Source: Chloroflexota bacterium
Lineage (GTDB): Bacteria > Chloroflexota > Anaerolineae > Anaerolineales > Villigracilaceae
NCBI GenBank assembly: GCA_023459215.1
Contig: JAEWVF010000104.1
Coordinates: 1-64,000, forward strand
Length of the DNA stretch: 64,000 bases
Direction: 5' to 3'
The notes below the pieces were generated by a model. It saw nothing but the letters and a program-made list of their open reading frames with translations, was not told the origin of the DNA and did no database searches. Below are positions 51,347 to 58,900 of this stretch, piece after piece. The position numbers and the translations under genes are program-made. Positions within the stretch are counted from its first letter, which is position 1. Each line of letters begins with the position of its first letter.

Positions 51347-51443
51347 CCTTCGACTACGCTGTTTTACATCAAAGCGTCAGGCCCTGAACGGAGGGCAGCG
51401 CGTAGTTGGCGCAGCCTGTGTCGCAGGACGCTCCGCTCAGGAC
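51347..51443. repeat. composite dispersed repeat upstream of the radical SAM gene
   Basis: CCTTCGACTACGCT (51347-51360) opens the element and GCTCCGCTCAGGAC (51430-51443) closes it; an internal CTGAACGGAG...GCGTAG is an inverted partial copy. Same family as 25688, 26746 and 39300-39437. The gap 51325-51509 contains otherwise only a terminator. Confidence 0.55.
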
Positions 51444-51461
51444 TTGGTAAGAAGTTTATTA

Positions 51462-51493
51462 AAAAACGACCGGGACGCGTCCCGGTCGTTTTT
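51462..51493. terminator. perfect palindromic terminator
   Basis: A 32-base perfect palindrome centred on ACGCGT (51475-51480), with A-rich left and T-rich right ends, so it works in both directions. It ends the minus-strand small membrane protein genes at 51510-52177. Confidence 0.85.
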
Positions 51494-51509
51494 CGTTCCT
51501 GTTTCTGAC

Positions 51510-51728
51510 TTAATCGTCGCCCAGGGCGGTGATGGCGCGCAGCAGGCCGAAGACCAGCAGGCCAATCTTGATGCCCTCTGTAGCGGTCAGGGGCGCATCC
51601 TTATGGTTTTTCTCGGCCCGGCGCGAGAGCAGCACAGCGGCAATCAGGCCGGTCAAGGCGCCGATCAACGCGCCGCCGAGCAGGATGCGGGAACTGGAAT
51701 GTTTGACAATCTCTTCGTTTTTAGCCAT
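51510..51728 (-). CDS. small glycine-rich membrane protein
   Basis: A 72-residue protein with two hydrophobic segments (ILLGGALIGALTGLIAAVLL at residues about 15-34, and IKIGLLVFGLLRAI near the end). The Gly spacing of the first helix suggests tight helix packing, as in YtxH-like proteins. Function unknown. It is 23 bases after the gene at 51752-52177 and forms an operon with it. Confidence 0.68.
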   Translation of the reverse strand: MAKNEEIVKHSSSRILLGGALIGALTGLIAAVLLSRRAEKNHKDAPLTATEGIKIGLLVFGLLRAITALGDD

Positions 51729-51751
51729 TTTAAGTCTCCAAAGGGAAAGCG

Positions 51752-52177
51752 TCAGTCGCGTTTGAGAAAACCTTGCAGGGTATCGACCCAGGCCCGGAAG
51801 CGAATCACCCGGTTGCTGATTTCAGCGGCATACCACTGGATCTTGGTCGTGATCATCAGCACATATTCCTGGGCCAGGCCGGTATAGGCTGGGGTCGTTT
51901 TGAGCAGGCGTTGCAGACCATAAATCAGGGCGACCAGGATTCCCAAAAAGATGAGCAGGAAAAACATCAGCGGGATGACGATCCAGATGGTTGAAATCGC
52001 AGCCCAGCGTTCCACATCCCCGCTGGGGGTGAAGGTGGAATAGGCCACCAATACGAACAGCGCCAGGATCAGGATGCTGCTCAGGATGACCGGCAGCAAA
52101 ATCTGGCGCGTGGTTTCGCGTTTGTGTTTGAGATAGCTGACCCGGTCAGGGCGGGGGATGGGAAGTTTTTTGTCCAC
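51752..52177 (-). CDS. two-helix membrane protein, unknown function
   Basis: A 141-residue protein with a basic N-terminus (KKLPIPRPDRVSYLKHKRETTRQ), membrane helices at about 26-48 and 62-88, and a helical cytosolic C-terminus. No family recognised. It heads the operon with 51510-51728. Confidence 0.68.
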   Translation of the reverse strand: MDKKLPIPRPDRVSYLKHKRETTRQILLPVILSSILILALFVLVAYSTFTPSGDVERWAAISTIWIVIPLMFFLLIFLGILVALIYGLQRLLKTTPAYTGLAQEYVLMITTKIQWYAAEISNRVIRFRAWVDTLQGFLKRD

Positions 52178-52208
52178 AACAATATTTTAGCACAAGTGGG
52201 AGGGCGAA

Positions 52209-52331
52209 TTAAACATTATCTTGCAAACGCGGGTTGAGGATGCGTTCCAGCGCCGAACCGAGCAAGGCGAAGGCCAGGCTGGTCAATAAAAGCAGGGCGA
52301 TGGGTTGCAGCACCCAGAATTTCGGCATCCA
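52209..52331 (-). pseudogene. C-terminal relic of an ABC transporter permease
   Basis: The minus-strand frame ends QPIALLLLTSLAFALLGSAL then ERILNPRLQDNV and a stop at 52209-52211. This is the characteristic last helix and tail of Opp/Dpp-type dipeptide permeases (…ALTSLAFNLLGDGLRDxLDPR). Upstream of about 52331 the frame no longer resembles a permease and soon hits a stop; the remaining approximately 250 residues are missing. A 39-residue ORF from ATG 52326-52328 remains but is unlikely to be functional. Confidence 0.65.
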
Positions 52332-52379
52332 GATTATAACTGTTGCGCTGGGGCTTTTCGCTCAAAAAATCGGATCGCT

Positions 52380-53648
52380 TTACTCTGCTTGGCTGTTCGC
52401 TTCTGGCGCAGAGCGCCCTATCAGCCAGACCAGCCCAGCGCCGATGGCGAAAAGAGCCATATTCAGGGCAAAAGGCAGGGCGCGATCGATCCCGGAAAGC
52501 TGCCCGGCGATCCAGCCAAAGGGTGAAATCAAGATGATCAGGGCAACATAAACCATGGCGCTGACCCGCGCCCTTTCATTCGATTCGAGCGATAAGGCCA
52601 GCATCGATTCGGTCATTGGGCTGACCAGGGCAGAAGCGAACCCTTCCAGCGCAACACTGATGACCAGTAACGGGATGGCGCGAGGCTGCATCACCACAAG
52701 CAGGGCCTGGCTGAGAAAAAAGGCGCCGAAGCCGGTCCACAATGGCAGGCGGAATTTGCGTGGATTGGTCAGGCGTGGACCAAGCAGGAAGAAACAGATT
52801 GTCATGATGATCGAGCGCAGGGCCACGTAGATTGAAATTTCGGAATTGGAAAATCCCAGTTTGGTGGTGAACAGAACGCCCCAGAAACTTCCGTTGACGG
52901 TTGAATAGATGTTGGTAATCACCATCATTGCGAGCGCGGCCAGCAGCGGCCGGGATCGCCAGATTTGAACAAAAACGCTGCCATATTCGCTCAGCAGGCT
53001 GAAGATGGAACGCTGGCGGGTTTCTGCCATGCGCTGTTTGCCGCGGGCCGTTTCGTGCGAGAAGAGATATAAAACAATAAATTTTGCGCTGAGCATCAGG
53101 AAGCCGAAGATGAAAATTCCACGCACTGCCGGGATCAGGCCAAAGCGTTCGACAAACCAGCCTCCCAAAGGGGCGAAAAAGGCCGAGCAAACGGCAAAAA
53201 TCATGATCCAGGTCCAAATGTGCACCAGGTGTCGTTCTTCGGCATCTTCGACCAGCAGGCAGGTCCAGGCGGTATGTGAAATCCGCCACAAACTGTTTAG
53301 CATGGCAGCCGCAACGAAATAGCGCACATCCTGGGCGATTGCCCAGATCAGGCAGGGAATTCCCCAGCAAAGCATATCGCTCAGGAACAGGGTCAGCCGG
53401 CGGCCAAACTTATCGACAATTGCGCCACTGAGCAAGGCCGTAAAAACCTGGAGCACCAGTCCCAGGCTGGCAATGGTTCCAATTTGTTGGTCGGTAACGC
53501 CCAGGGCCAGCATATAAACCGAGAAAAATGGGGAGAACAGGTTGTAGGGAATGCCAAACATGACTTCGGTCCAGACAGTCACGCGTGGGTTGCCCCTCAG
53601 TTCGCGTAGGGTTTGAATAAGAGGGTGTTTAAGAACGAGCGTCATCAT
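52380..53648 (-). CDS. major facilitator superfamily permease
   Basis: A 422-residue membrane protein with about twelve helices. The loop between helices 2 and 3 reads GAIVDKFGRRLTLFLSD, the MFS signature. A cytosolic loop (SHETARGKQRMAETRQRS) separates the halves. Substrate unknown. The start ATGATG at 53643-53648 follows GGAGTAAG; the longer frame lacks support. It ends about 50 bases from the permease relic. Confidence 0.9.
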   Translation of the reverse strand: MMTLVLKHPLIQTLRELRGNPRVTVWTEVMFGIPYNLFSPFFSVYMLALGVTDQQIGTIASLGLVLQVFTALLSGAIVDKFGRRLTLFLSDMLCWGIPCLIWAIAQDVRYFVAAAMLNSLWRISHTAWTCLLVEDAEERHLVHIWTWIMIFAVCSAFFAPLGGWFVERFGLIPAVRGIFIFGFLMLSAKFIVLYLFSHETARGKQRMAETRQRSIFSLLSEYGSVFVQIWRSRPLLAALAMMVITNIYSTVNGSFWGVLFTTKLGFSNSEISIYVALRSIIMTICFFLLGPRLTNPRKFRLPLWTGFGAFFLSQALLVVMQPRAIPLLVISVALEGFASALVSPMTESMLALSLESNERARVSAMVYVALIILISPFGWIAGQLSGIDRALPFALNMALFAIGAGLVWLIGRSAPEANSQAE

Positions 53649-53754
53649 GCTTACTCCAGGGGTGGCCGGGTTGTTTTGCCGTTTGCGAGGGCATCTGACT
53701 ATATCCCAGATTTGCTTTCCAGGCAATCGGCGGATTTTATAACGGGGATGCTAT

Positions 53755-53787
53755 AAAAAAGGAGATGCCAGCGGCATCTCCTTTTTT
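53755..53787. terminator. rho-independent terminator after the MutM-like gene
   Basis: A 15-base perfect stem (53755-53769 with 53773-53787), a 3-base loop, and A/T runs on both sides. It terminates the minus-strand gene at 53806-54636. Confidence 0.88.
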
Positions 53788-53805
53788 ATGTAGAGCGGGC
53801 TTTGG

Positions 53806-54636
53806 CTATTGCTGGCATTTCGGGCAGAAATAGCAGGCCCCGCCCAGGTATTGCATTTTTTGGACAGTTGCTCCGCAGTCCGGGCAGGGCTTGCCGGCTG
53901 CGCCACTGTCCATGACGCGGATGTATCCGCCGGGTTTGCCGAACAGGTCGGTTTCATCGTTGCGGCCTCCGCCGGCGATGACCTCCGCGACTACATCCAC
54001 GATGGCGTTATACAGGTCGCGGCGTTGACCGGGACTGAACTCGGCCAGGGAGCGGCGCGGTCCGATTTTGGCGCGGAAAAGGATGTCCTGGGCAATCGAA
54101 TTCCCCAGCCCGGGGATGATCTGATCCTGGGTCAGCAAGCTTTTGGCGCTGCGCTTCTCGCCCTGGAGCAGTTCATCGACCAGGGCGCTGAAATAGTCGA
54201 AGGTGAAAGTCGAATCGAGCGGGGTGGGACGCATCCCTTTGACGTACTGGCGTTCCTGCTCCAGTCCGGTTTCGTATAGCTCCATCGCGCCCCACATTTG
54301 GGTGGTGGCCGAGAGCGCCGACCCATCCTCGAAGTGAATCAGCAGGTGATATTTTACCGGCAGCGGGCTGCCTAGCGGGTGGAACAGGATTTTCCCGCCG
54401 CATTCGCCAAAGAGCAGGATGTAACCCGGCTCCAGCGGAATCGACAGCCAGCGCCCCTGGACGCGCGCCGCGCCGACCACTTTCCCGGCAGTCAATTGGG
54501 TAAATTCTTCGTGCGAGCGGTTGTACCAGACGAACTTGTGCGGCGAATTGCCCAGAGTCCCCTCGCGGACGGTTTTCCCCACCAGGGCCGCGTTCATCTG
54601 GCGCGCCAAAACAGTGTATTCAGGAATTTCAAACAT
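53806..54636 (-). CDS. Fpg/Nei-family DNA glycosylase-like protein lacking Pro2
   Basis: A 276-residue protein with the MutM/Nei layout: N-terminal beta-sandwich, helix-two-turn-helix (LLTQDQIIPGLGNSIAQDILFRAKI) and a C-terminal zinc finger with two CxxC pairs (CPDCG ... CPKC). Known enzymes start M-P-E-L-P-E, and Pro after Met removal is the Schiff-base nucleophile. Here the start reads M-F-E-I-P-E, so Pro2 is replaced by Phe although the Glu is kept. It may bind lesions without the usual lyase chemistry or use another residue. It is well conserved elsewhere, so it is not a pseudogene. Confidence 0.85.
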   Translation of the reverse strand: MFEIPEYTVLARQMNAALVGKTVREGTLGNSPHKFVWYNRSHEEFTQLTAGKVVGAARVQGRWLSIPLEPGYILLFGECGGKILFHPLGSPLPVKYHLLIHFEDGSALSATTQMWGAMELYETGLEQERQYVKGMRPTPLDSTFTFDYFSALVDELLQGEKRSAKSLLTQDQIIPGLGNSIAQDILFRAKIGPRRSLAEFSPGQRRDLYNAIVDVVAEVIAGGGRNDETDLFGKPGGYIRVMDSGAAGKPCPDCGATVQKMQYLGGACYFCPKCQQ

Positions 54637-54670
54637 GGTTTCCTCCGAAACATCGCGCCCCTCAGCGCGT

Positions 54671-55054
54671 TTAAGTCATTTTCTCCACCAGGTGACGCCG
54701 GTTCTCCGGGGCGGGGAACGGTTCAGGCCAAAATTCGACTTGGTGGACAATCCTGCCATCCTGAACCCTGGAAAATGTGATCGCCCGCCCATGAATAACG
54801 CCATCCGTAACCGAAACATCGCTGACGGCCTCCGTTTCGCTGCCCACAATCCGGTTGATTGTGAACTGCCAGGCTCCATGCGCCGGGTATTCTTCGTTCA
54901 TCTGCGCAAAATTCTGCGGGCCGTGGATGCGTTCGCCAGACTGGGGCCATTCCAGGATAAAATCGTCGGCCAGCAGGCGGCTGGCTGCGCGAAAGTCGTT
55001 GCTTTGCATCGTTTCCCAAAACTTGCGGACAACTTCATTTGTTGATAGGGTCAT
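54671..55054 (-). CDS. SnoaL/NTF2-like protein
   Basis: A 127-residue protein of the NTF2-like fold: VVRKFWETMQSNDFRAASRLLADDFILEWPQSGERI is the usual helix-cone opening, and VHQVEFWPEPFP ends the sheet. Family members are small isomerases, hydrolases or binding proteins; no substrate can be inferred. It is 34 bases before the MutM-like gene in the same direction and may be cotranscribed. Confidence 0.82.
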   Translation of the reverse strand: MTLSTNEVVRKFWETMQSNDFRAASRLLADDFILEWPQSGERIHGPQNFAQMNEEYPAHGAWQFTINRIVGSETEAVSDVSVTDGVIHGRAITFSRVQDGRIVHQVEFWPEPFPAPENRRHLVEKMT

Positions 55055-55159
55055 GGCAGCTCCTGTATTTTTGACTTGTCTATTTTATCACAAAACAGAA
55101 CAAATGTTTTATTTATGAGCTGAAAAATCCGAATTCAACGAGTCCGCTGCTGCCAATTG

Positions 55160-55168
55160 TGATAGAAT
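55160..55168 (+). promoter_or_regulatory. extended -10 promoter of the ABC exporter operon
   Basis: TGATAGAAT, a TGn-extended -10 element, 67 bases before the ATG. No good -35 is seen, as usual for this promoter type. Confidence 0.4.
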
Positions 55169-55234
55169 AGCCGGGTTTAGAAATTATGTTCTGTGTTTGC
55201 CGCCGCTTCTTTACCTGTAAGGAAACCACATTCC

Positions 55235-56215
55235 ATGCCTCCTGAAACCATTCTCGTTGAACAACTCAGCAAAACCTACAAAGTCCCCGAGCGCGAAGGC
55301 GGATTTGCCGCCGCGGTGCGCGGATTCTTCAAGCGCAAGTACAAGGATGTCAACGCGGTTCAAAAGGTCAGCTTTCGCATCCAGCCGGGTGAGATTGTCG
55401 GTTTTCTCGGTCCGAATGGGGCTGGCAAGACCACCACGCTTAAAATGCTCTCCGGCCTGCTTCATCCGACCTGCGGCACGGCCCATGTGCTCGGATTTAC
55501 ACCCTGGAAGCTGGAACCGGCCTATTTGCGCTCGATGACCCTGGTCATGGGCCAGCGCAACCGCCTTTCGTGGGACATTCCCGCCGCCGATTCTTTCCTG
55601 CTCAACCAGGCCATCTACCGCATCCCTGATGATGAGTATAGGGCCACCCTGAAAGAGCTGGATGAACTGCTCGAACTCGGCCCGCTGCTCAAGAAACCGG
55701 TCCGCAACCTTTCGCTTGGCGAGCGCATGAAATGCGAGATTGCCGCCGGGCTGCTGCACCGTCCGCAGGTGCTTTTCCTCGACGAACCGACCATCGGCCT
55801 CGATATTACCGGTCAGGCCCGCATCCGCGAGTTCCTGCGCGAGTACAACCGCCGCACCGGAGCCACCATCCTGTTGACCAGCCACTACATGGCGGATGTG
55901 ACTGCCCTGTGTGAGCGCATTATCATTATCCATCATGGCCAGCTCAAATATGATGGCGGCATCAATGATCTATCGCGCCGCATCGCGCCCTTCAAACTGA
56001 TCGGTGTTACCCTGGCCGAGGGCGATGGCCACGATTTGAGCATCTACGGCGCACCCGTCGAGAACGAGGAAGATGCCGAGAAGCGCTACATCCAGGTCCC
56101 GGCGGCGGATGTGACCGTCGTCACTGCCCGGATGTTGGCCGGGCTGCCGGTTCACGACATCACCATCACCGACCCGCCGATTGAGTCGGTCATCGAGCGC
56201 GCATTTAATGAATAA
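55235..56215 (+). CDS. ABC-2 type exporter ATP-binding protein (COG4586-like)
   Basis: A 326-residue ATPase. Walker A GPNGAGKTT, Q-loop MGQRNRLSWDIP, signature LSLGERMKCE and Walker B VLFLDEPTIGLD are intact. The pre-Walker insertion (REGGFAAAVRGFFKRKYKDVNAV) is typical of the COG4586 subgroup that pairs with two ABC-2 permeases. The ATG at 55235 is preferred. It heads a three-gene operon with the two permeases. Confidence 0.92.
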   Translation: MPPETILVEQLSKTYKVPEREGGFAAAVRGFFKRKYKDVNAVQKVSFRIQPGEIVGFLGPNGAGKTTTLKMLSGLLHPTCGTAHVLGFTPWKLEPAYLRSMTLVMGQRNRLSWDIPAADSFLLNQAIYRIPDDEYRATLKELDELLELGPLLKKPVRNLSLGERMKCEIAAGLLHRPQVLFLDEPTIGLDITGQARIREFLREYNRRTGATILLTSHYMADVTALCERIIIIHHGQLKYDGGINDLSRRIAPFKLIGVTLAEGDGHDLSIYGAPVENEEDAEKRYIQVPAADVTVVTARMLAGLPVHDITITDPPIESVIERAFNE

Positions 56216-56230
56216 GACGGTCGAGTAGCT

Positions 56231-57028
56231 ATGTTAAAAATTTACCAACGACTTTGGCAGGTCAACTGGGCCGAACAGTGGCAGTATCGCGCCAACCTGT
56301 TGATGTACCTGCTTTACTGGCTGGTTTCGCCGATAGTTTACATGGCGGTCTGGACAACGATTGCCAACGCCAACGGGACAGTCAACGGCCTGAGCGCCAA
56401 CGATTTTGTCACCTACTATATGACCCTGCTGGTGGTGGACCAACTGACCAGCAATATCGTCATCCATATCTTTGCCTACAAAATCCAGGATGGAACGCTT
56501 TCCGGCGAGTTGATTCGGCCCATTCACCCGATGCTGGTCAACACCCTGACAGTTAACACCGCCAACAAGGCGCTCAACTTTTTGGTTTTCCTGCCCATCT
56601 GGGGCGTTTTCTTCTTCCTGTTCCGGCCCGATTACGCCGCTGTCACCTGGCAGAACGTTTTGATGGCCCTACCGATGATTTCGCTCGGTTTCCTGATCGG
56701 ATTCTTGTTGAGCGCGGCCATCACCTGCATTGCCTTCTGGACGACTCGCGTTTGGGCCATCCATGAATTTTATTTCGGTGTGCTGGTTTTGTTTTCCGGC
56801 CAGTTTGTGCCGCTCAGCCTGATGCCAACCCTCGTCCAGCAGATTGCCCAATACCTGCCCTTCCAGTTTTTCCTGTATTTCCCGATCCAGATGGTTTTAG
56901 GCAAACTGAGTCCTGATCAAATCCTGTGGGGATATATCCAGGCTGTTTTCTGGCTTTTGCTCTCTTTCCTTCTATTTAATTGGGTCTGGCGGACAGGCGT
57001 TAAAAAGTTTTCGGCGGTGGGAGCCTGA
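56231..57028 (+). CDS. ABC-2 type permease (COG4587-like)
   Basis: A 265-residue membrane protein with six hydrophobic segments, beginning YQRLWQVNWAEQWQYRANLLMYLLYWLVSPI, the usual form of this permease group. It lies 15 bases after the ATPase gene. The exported substrate is unknown. Confidence 0.88.
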   Translation: MLKIYQRLWQVNWAEQWQYRANLLMYLLYWLVSPIVYMAVWTTIANANGTVNGLSANDFVTYYMTLLVVDQLTSNIVIHIFAYKIQDGTLSGELIRPIHPMLVNTLTVNTANKALNFLVFLPIWGVFFFLFRPDYAAVTWQNVLMALPMISLGFLIGFLLSAAITCIAFWTTRVWAIHEFYFGVLVLFSGQFVPLSLMPTLVQQIAQYLPFQFFLYFPIQMVLGKLSPDQILWGYIQAVFWLLLSFLLFNWVWRTGVKKFSAVGA

Positions 57029-57040
57029 CCCCCCTCGTAT

Positions 57041-57064
57041 CCCCCCATTTTGCAAAATGGGGGG
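57041..57064. repeat. perfect 24-base palindrome between permease genes
   Basis: CCCCCCATTTT-GC-AAAATGGGGGG, a perfect dyad, 12 bases after the first permease stop and directly before the ribosome site of the second. It could modulate translation or be one of the dispersed G/C-run palindromes (26681, 33381). Confidence 0.65.
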
Positions 57065-57074
57065 AGGAGTAAAA

Positions 57075-57860
57075 ATGAACTTCCTCAAGTTGATAAATGT
57101 TTTCCTGAAAGTCAATATCCAGATGTCGCTGGCCTACCGCGCCGATACGGTGGTCAACATCCTGCTCAACCTGATGTGGCTGGGTTGGGAACTGCTCAGC
57201 CTGAATATCATCTTTACCAATACCGAAAGCCTTGGCGGTTGGGGAGTGGGCGAACTGGTGGCCCTGCTTGGCGTATTCCGGCTGGTCAATACCCTGATGG
57301 CGGCCCTGATCTGGCCCAACACCGAGAAATTCAACGCCAGCGTGCGGGACGGCTCGCTTGATTACACTTTGCTCCAGCCGGTCAACAGCATGTTCCTGGT
57401 CACTTTTTCGCGCATCACCGTCTGGCGCATCTGGGACCTGGTTTTGGCCGTAATCCTGGTGGTGACAGGCATCAACATGGCCGGGCAGGTCACCACCCCG
57501 GCCAGCATTTTTAGTTTCCTGCTCCTGACGGTGTCTGGCGTGATGATTATTTACAGCCTGTGGATTGTATTGATTGCCCTGACTTTCTGGTTCACCAAGT
57601 TCGATAACAACGTGACCATTTTGCAGGCCCTGCTCGATTCGGGCCGTTTCCCGGCTACGGTTTACCCGGTCTGGCTGCGAATCATTGTCACGTTCATCGT
57701 CCCGATTGCGGTGGCGACCACCATCCCGCTCCAGGCCTTGCGCGGGGAATTCGGCCTGGCCGAAATTCTGCTGTTTCTTGCCATCAGTGCGGTCAGTTTC
57801 CTGGTTGCCTCGCAGGTCTGGCGCGTTGGGGTCAAGCGCTACAGCGGGGCAAGCAGTTAG
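57075..57860 (+). CDS. ABC-2 type permease (COG3694-like)
   Basis: A 261-residue membrane protein with about six helices (NILLNLMWLGWELLSLNIIF, VIFLVVTGIN-like AVILVVTGINMAGQ). Partner of the preceding permease; the heterodimer plus ATPase form the exporter. The ATG at 57075 follows GGGGGGAGGAG, partly overlapping the palindrome. Confidence 0.88.
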   Translation: MNFLKLINVFLKVNIQMSLAYRADTVVNILLNLMWLGWELLSLNIIFTNTESLGGWGVGELVALLGVFRLVNTLMAALIWPNTEKFNASVRDGSLDYTLLQPVNSMFLVTFSRITVWRIWDLVLAVILVVTGINMAGQVTTPASIFSFLLLTVSGVMIIYSLWIVLIALTFWFTKFDNNVTILQALLDSGRFPATVYPVWLRIIVTFIVPIAVATTIPLQALRGEFGLAEILLFLAISAVSFLVASQVWRVGVKRYSGASS

Positions 57861-57879
57861 CTCACAACACAAAACGAGA

Positions 57880-57916
57880 AAGAGCCAGCGTACATTTTCC
57901 GCTGGCTCTTTTTTTT
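57880..57916 (+). terminator. rho-independent terminator of the ABC exporter operon
   Basis: AAGAGCCAGCG (57880-57890) pairs with 57900-57910, followed by TTTTTT. Confidence 0.88.
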
Positions 57917-57929
57917 GCCGATTTATATA

Positions 57930-57958
57930 TTGACAAACGATATATCGCGTGATATTAT
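57930..57958 (+). promoter_or_regulatory. consensus promoter of the padR-DUF2812 operon
   Basis: TTGACA (57930-57935), exactly 17 bases, TATTAT (57953-57958). The spacer contains one of two palindromic operators. Confidence 0.8.
57938..57947. promoter_or_regulatory. PadR operator 1 (inside the promoter spacer)
   Basis: Palindrome CGATATATCG between the -35 and -10 boxes. Its centre is 30 bases, about three helical turns, from the centre of operator 2. Confidence 0.65.
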
Positions 57959-57966
57959 AACGTTAT

Positions 57967-57978
57967 GCGATATATCGC
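57967..57978. promoter_or_regulatory. PadR operator 2 (near transcription start)
   Basis: Perfect 12-base palindrome GCGATATATCGC just downstream of the -10 box, containing the same 10-base core as operator 1. Two same-face sites flanking the -10 are the layout expected for autorepression. Confidence 0.68.
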
Positions 57979-57999
57979 CCGGCGATAAAGGAGACTGAT

Positions 58000-58317
58000 T
58001 TGGCAAACAACATCACTAAATACCTGCCCCTGTCCGAATCGACGGCTTACATTTTGCTGGCGTTGGCCGAACCGCTGCATGGCTACGGCATCATGCAAAA
58101 GGTCGAGCAAATCAGCGAGGGGACCGTCAAACTTGGGCCGGGTACGCTCTACGGGGCGTTTACCACCCTCGAAAGCGAGGGGCTGATCGTCAAAGTCGGG
58201 GAAGCTGAGCGGCGCAAAACCTACGCCCTGACCGACAAGGGCAAGCAAGTGCTCAAAGAGCACATCCGCCGCTCGGCAATTTTGGTCGAAAATGGAAAAA
58301 TAACACAGGGCTGGTAG
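58000..58317 (+). CDS. PadR-family transcriptional regulator
   Basis: A 105-residue winged-helix protein: AYILLALAEPLHGYGIMQKVEQISEG and LGPGTLYGAFTTLESEGLI are the PadR signature. The start is TTG at 58000, with AAAGGAGA upstream. It lacks a long C-terminal helix domain, as in the short PadR subfamily (PadR-s2), and is cotranscribed with a DUF2812 membrane protein. It probably represses its own operon via the paired palindromes. Confidence 0.92.
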   Translation: MANNITKYLPLSESTAYILLALAEPLHGYGIMQKVEQISEGTVKLGPGTLYGAFTTLESEGLIVKVGEAERRKTYALTDKGKQVLKEHIRRSAILVENGKITQGW

Positions 58318-58332
58318 CCCTGGGAGGAAACT

Positions 58333-58851
58333 ATGACAACAATGAAACAATTCCGCTGGTTTTGGGCCTGGGACGATGAAAAAGAAGAAGCCTGGCTGCG
58401 CGAGATGGCGTTGAAAGGCTGGCATTTCAAATCGGTATCCCTGCCTGGCAATTACATCTTCGAAAAGGGTGAGCTGCGCGACGATTTTTACCGGCTCGAT
58501 TTTTTTACCGATTCAAAAGCTAAAGCCGATTATTTGCAACTCTTTCTCGATGCGGGCTGGGAATACCTGGGTGAGATGAACAGTTGGCAGTATTTTCGCA
58601 AAACTGCCCTGGATGGCGAAGTGCCGGAAATCTTCAGCGATAATGAGTCCAAATCCAAAAAATATCAGCGCATCTTGCTCTTTTTGGTTGTGTTTTTCCC
58701 TGTCTATGCCAATTCCATCATCTTGATGAACAAACGTCAGGATACGTTCAGCCTGGTTTTTACATTCATCATGTTTGTATTCCTGATTTTTTATAGCATT
58801 GCCCTTACCCGCTTGGCGATGCGCGTCAGTCAGCTAAAGAAAAAGATTTAG
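58333..58851 (+). CDS. DUF2812 membrane protein
   Basis: A 172-residue protein. The N-terminal about 90 residues form the DUF2812 domain (FRWFWAWDDEKEEAWLREMALKGWHF), followed by two membrane helices (residues about 113-130 and 138-160). DUF2812 genes commonly sit behind padR genes; function is unknown. GGAGGAAAC lies upstream. Confidence 0.88.
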   Translation: MTTMKQFRWFWAWDDEKEEAWLREMALKGWHFKSVSLPGNYIFEKGELRDDFYRLDFFTDSKAKADYLQLFLDAGWEYLGEMNSWQYFRKTALDGEVPEIFSDNESKSKKYQRILLFLVVFFPVYANSIILMNKRQDTFSLVFTFIMFVFLIFYSIALTRLAMRVSQLKKKI

Positions 58852-58863
58852 GCAAGCAGTAAA

Positions 58864-58900
58864 ACGGGCATTCGCTGAGATAGCGAATGCCCGTTTTTTT
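58864..58900. terminator. rho-independent terminator between DUF2812 and uvrB
   Basis: A 13-base stem, ACGGGCATTCGCT (58864-58876) with 58882-58894, loop of 5, then seven T. It serves the plus-strand operon; A-rich flanks let it also act on the convergent uvrB transcript. Confidence 0.86.

Noticed and set aside
52234..52551. 105-residue plus-strand ORF opposite the permease relic
   Set aside because: It covers the relic and the end of the MFS gene in antisense and has no family features; the minus-strand permease tail is a better explanation.
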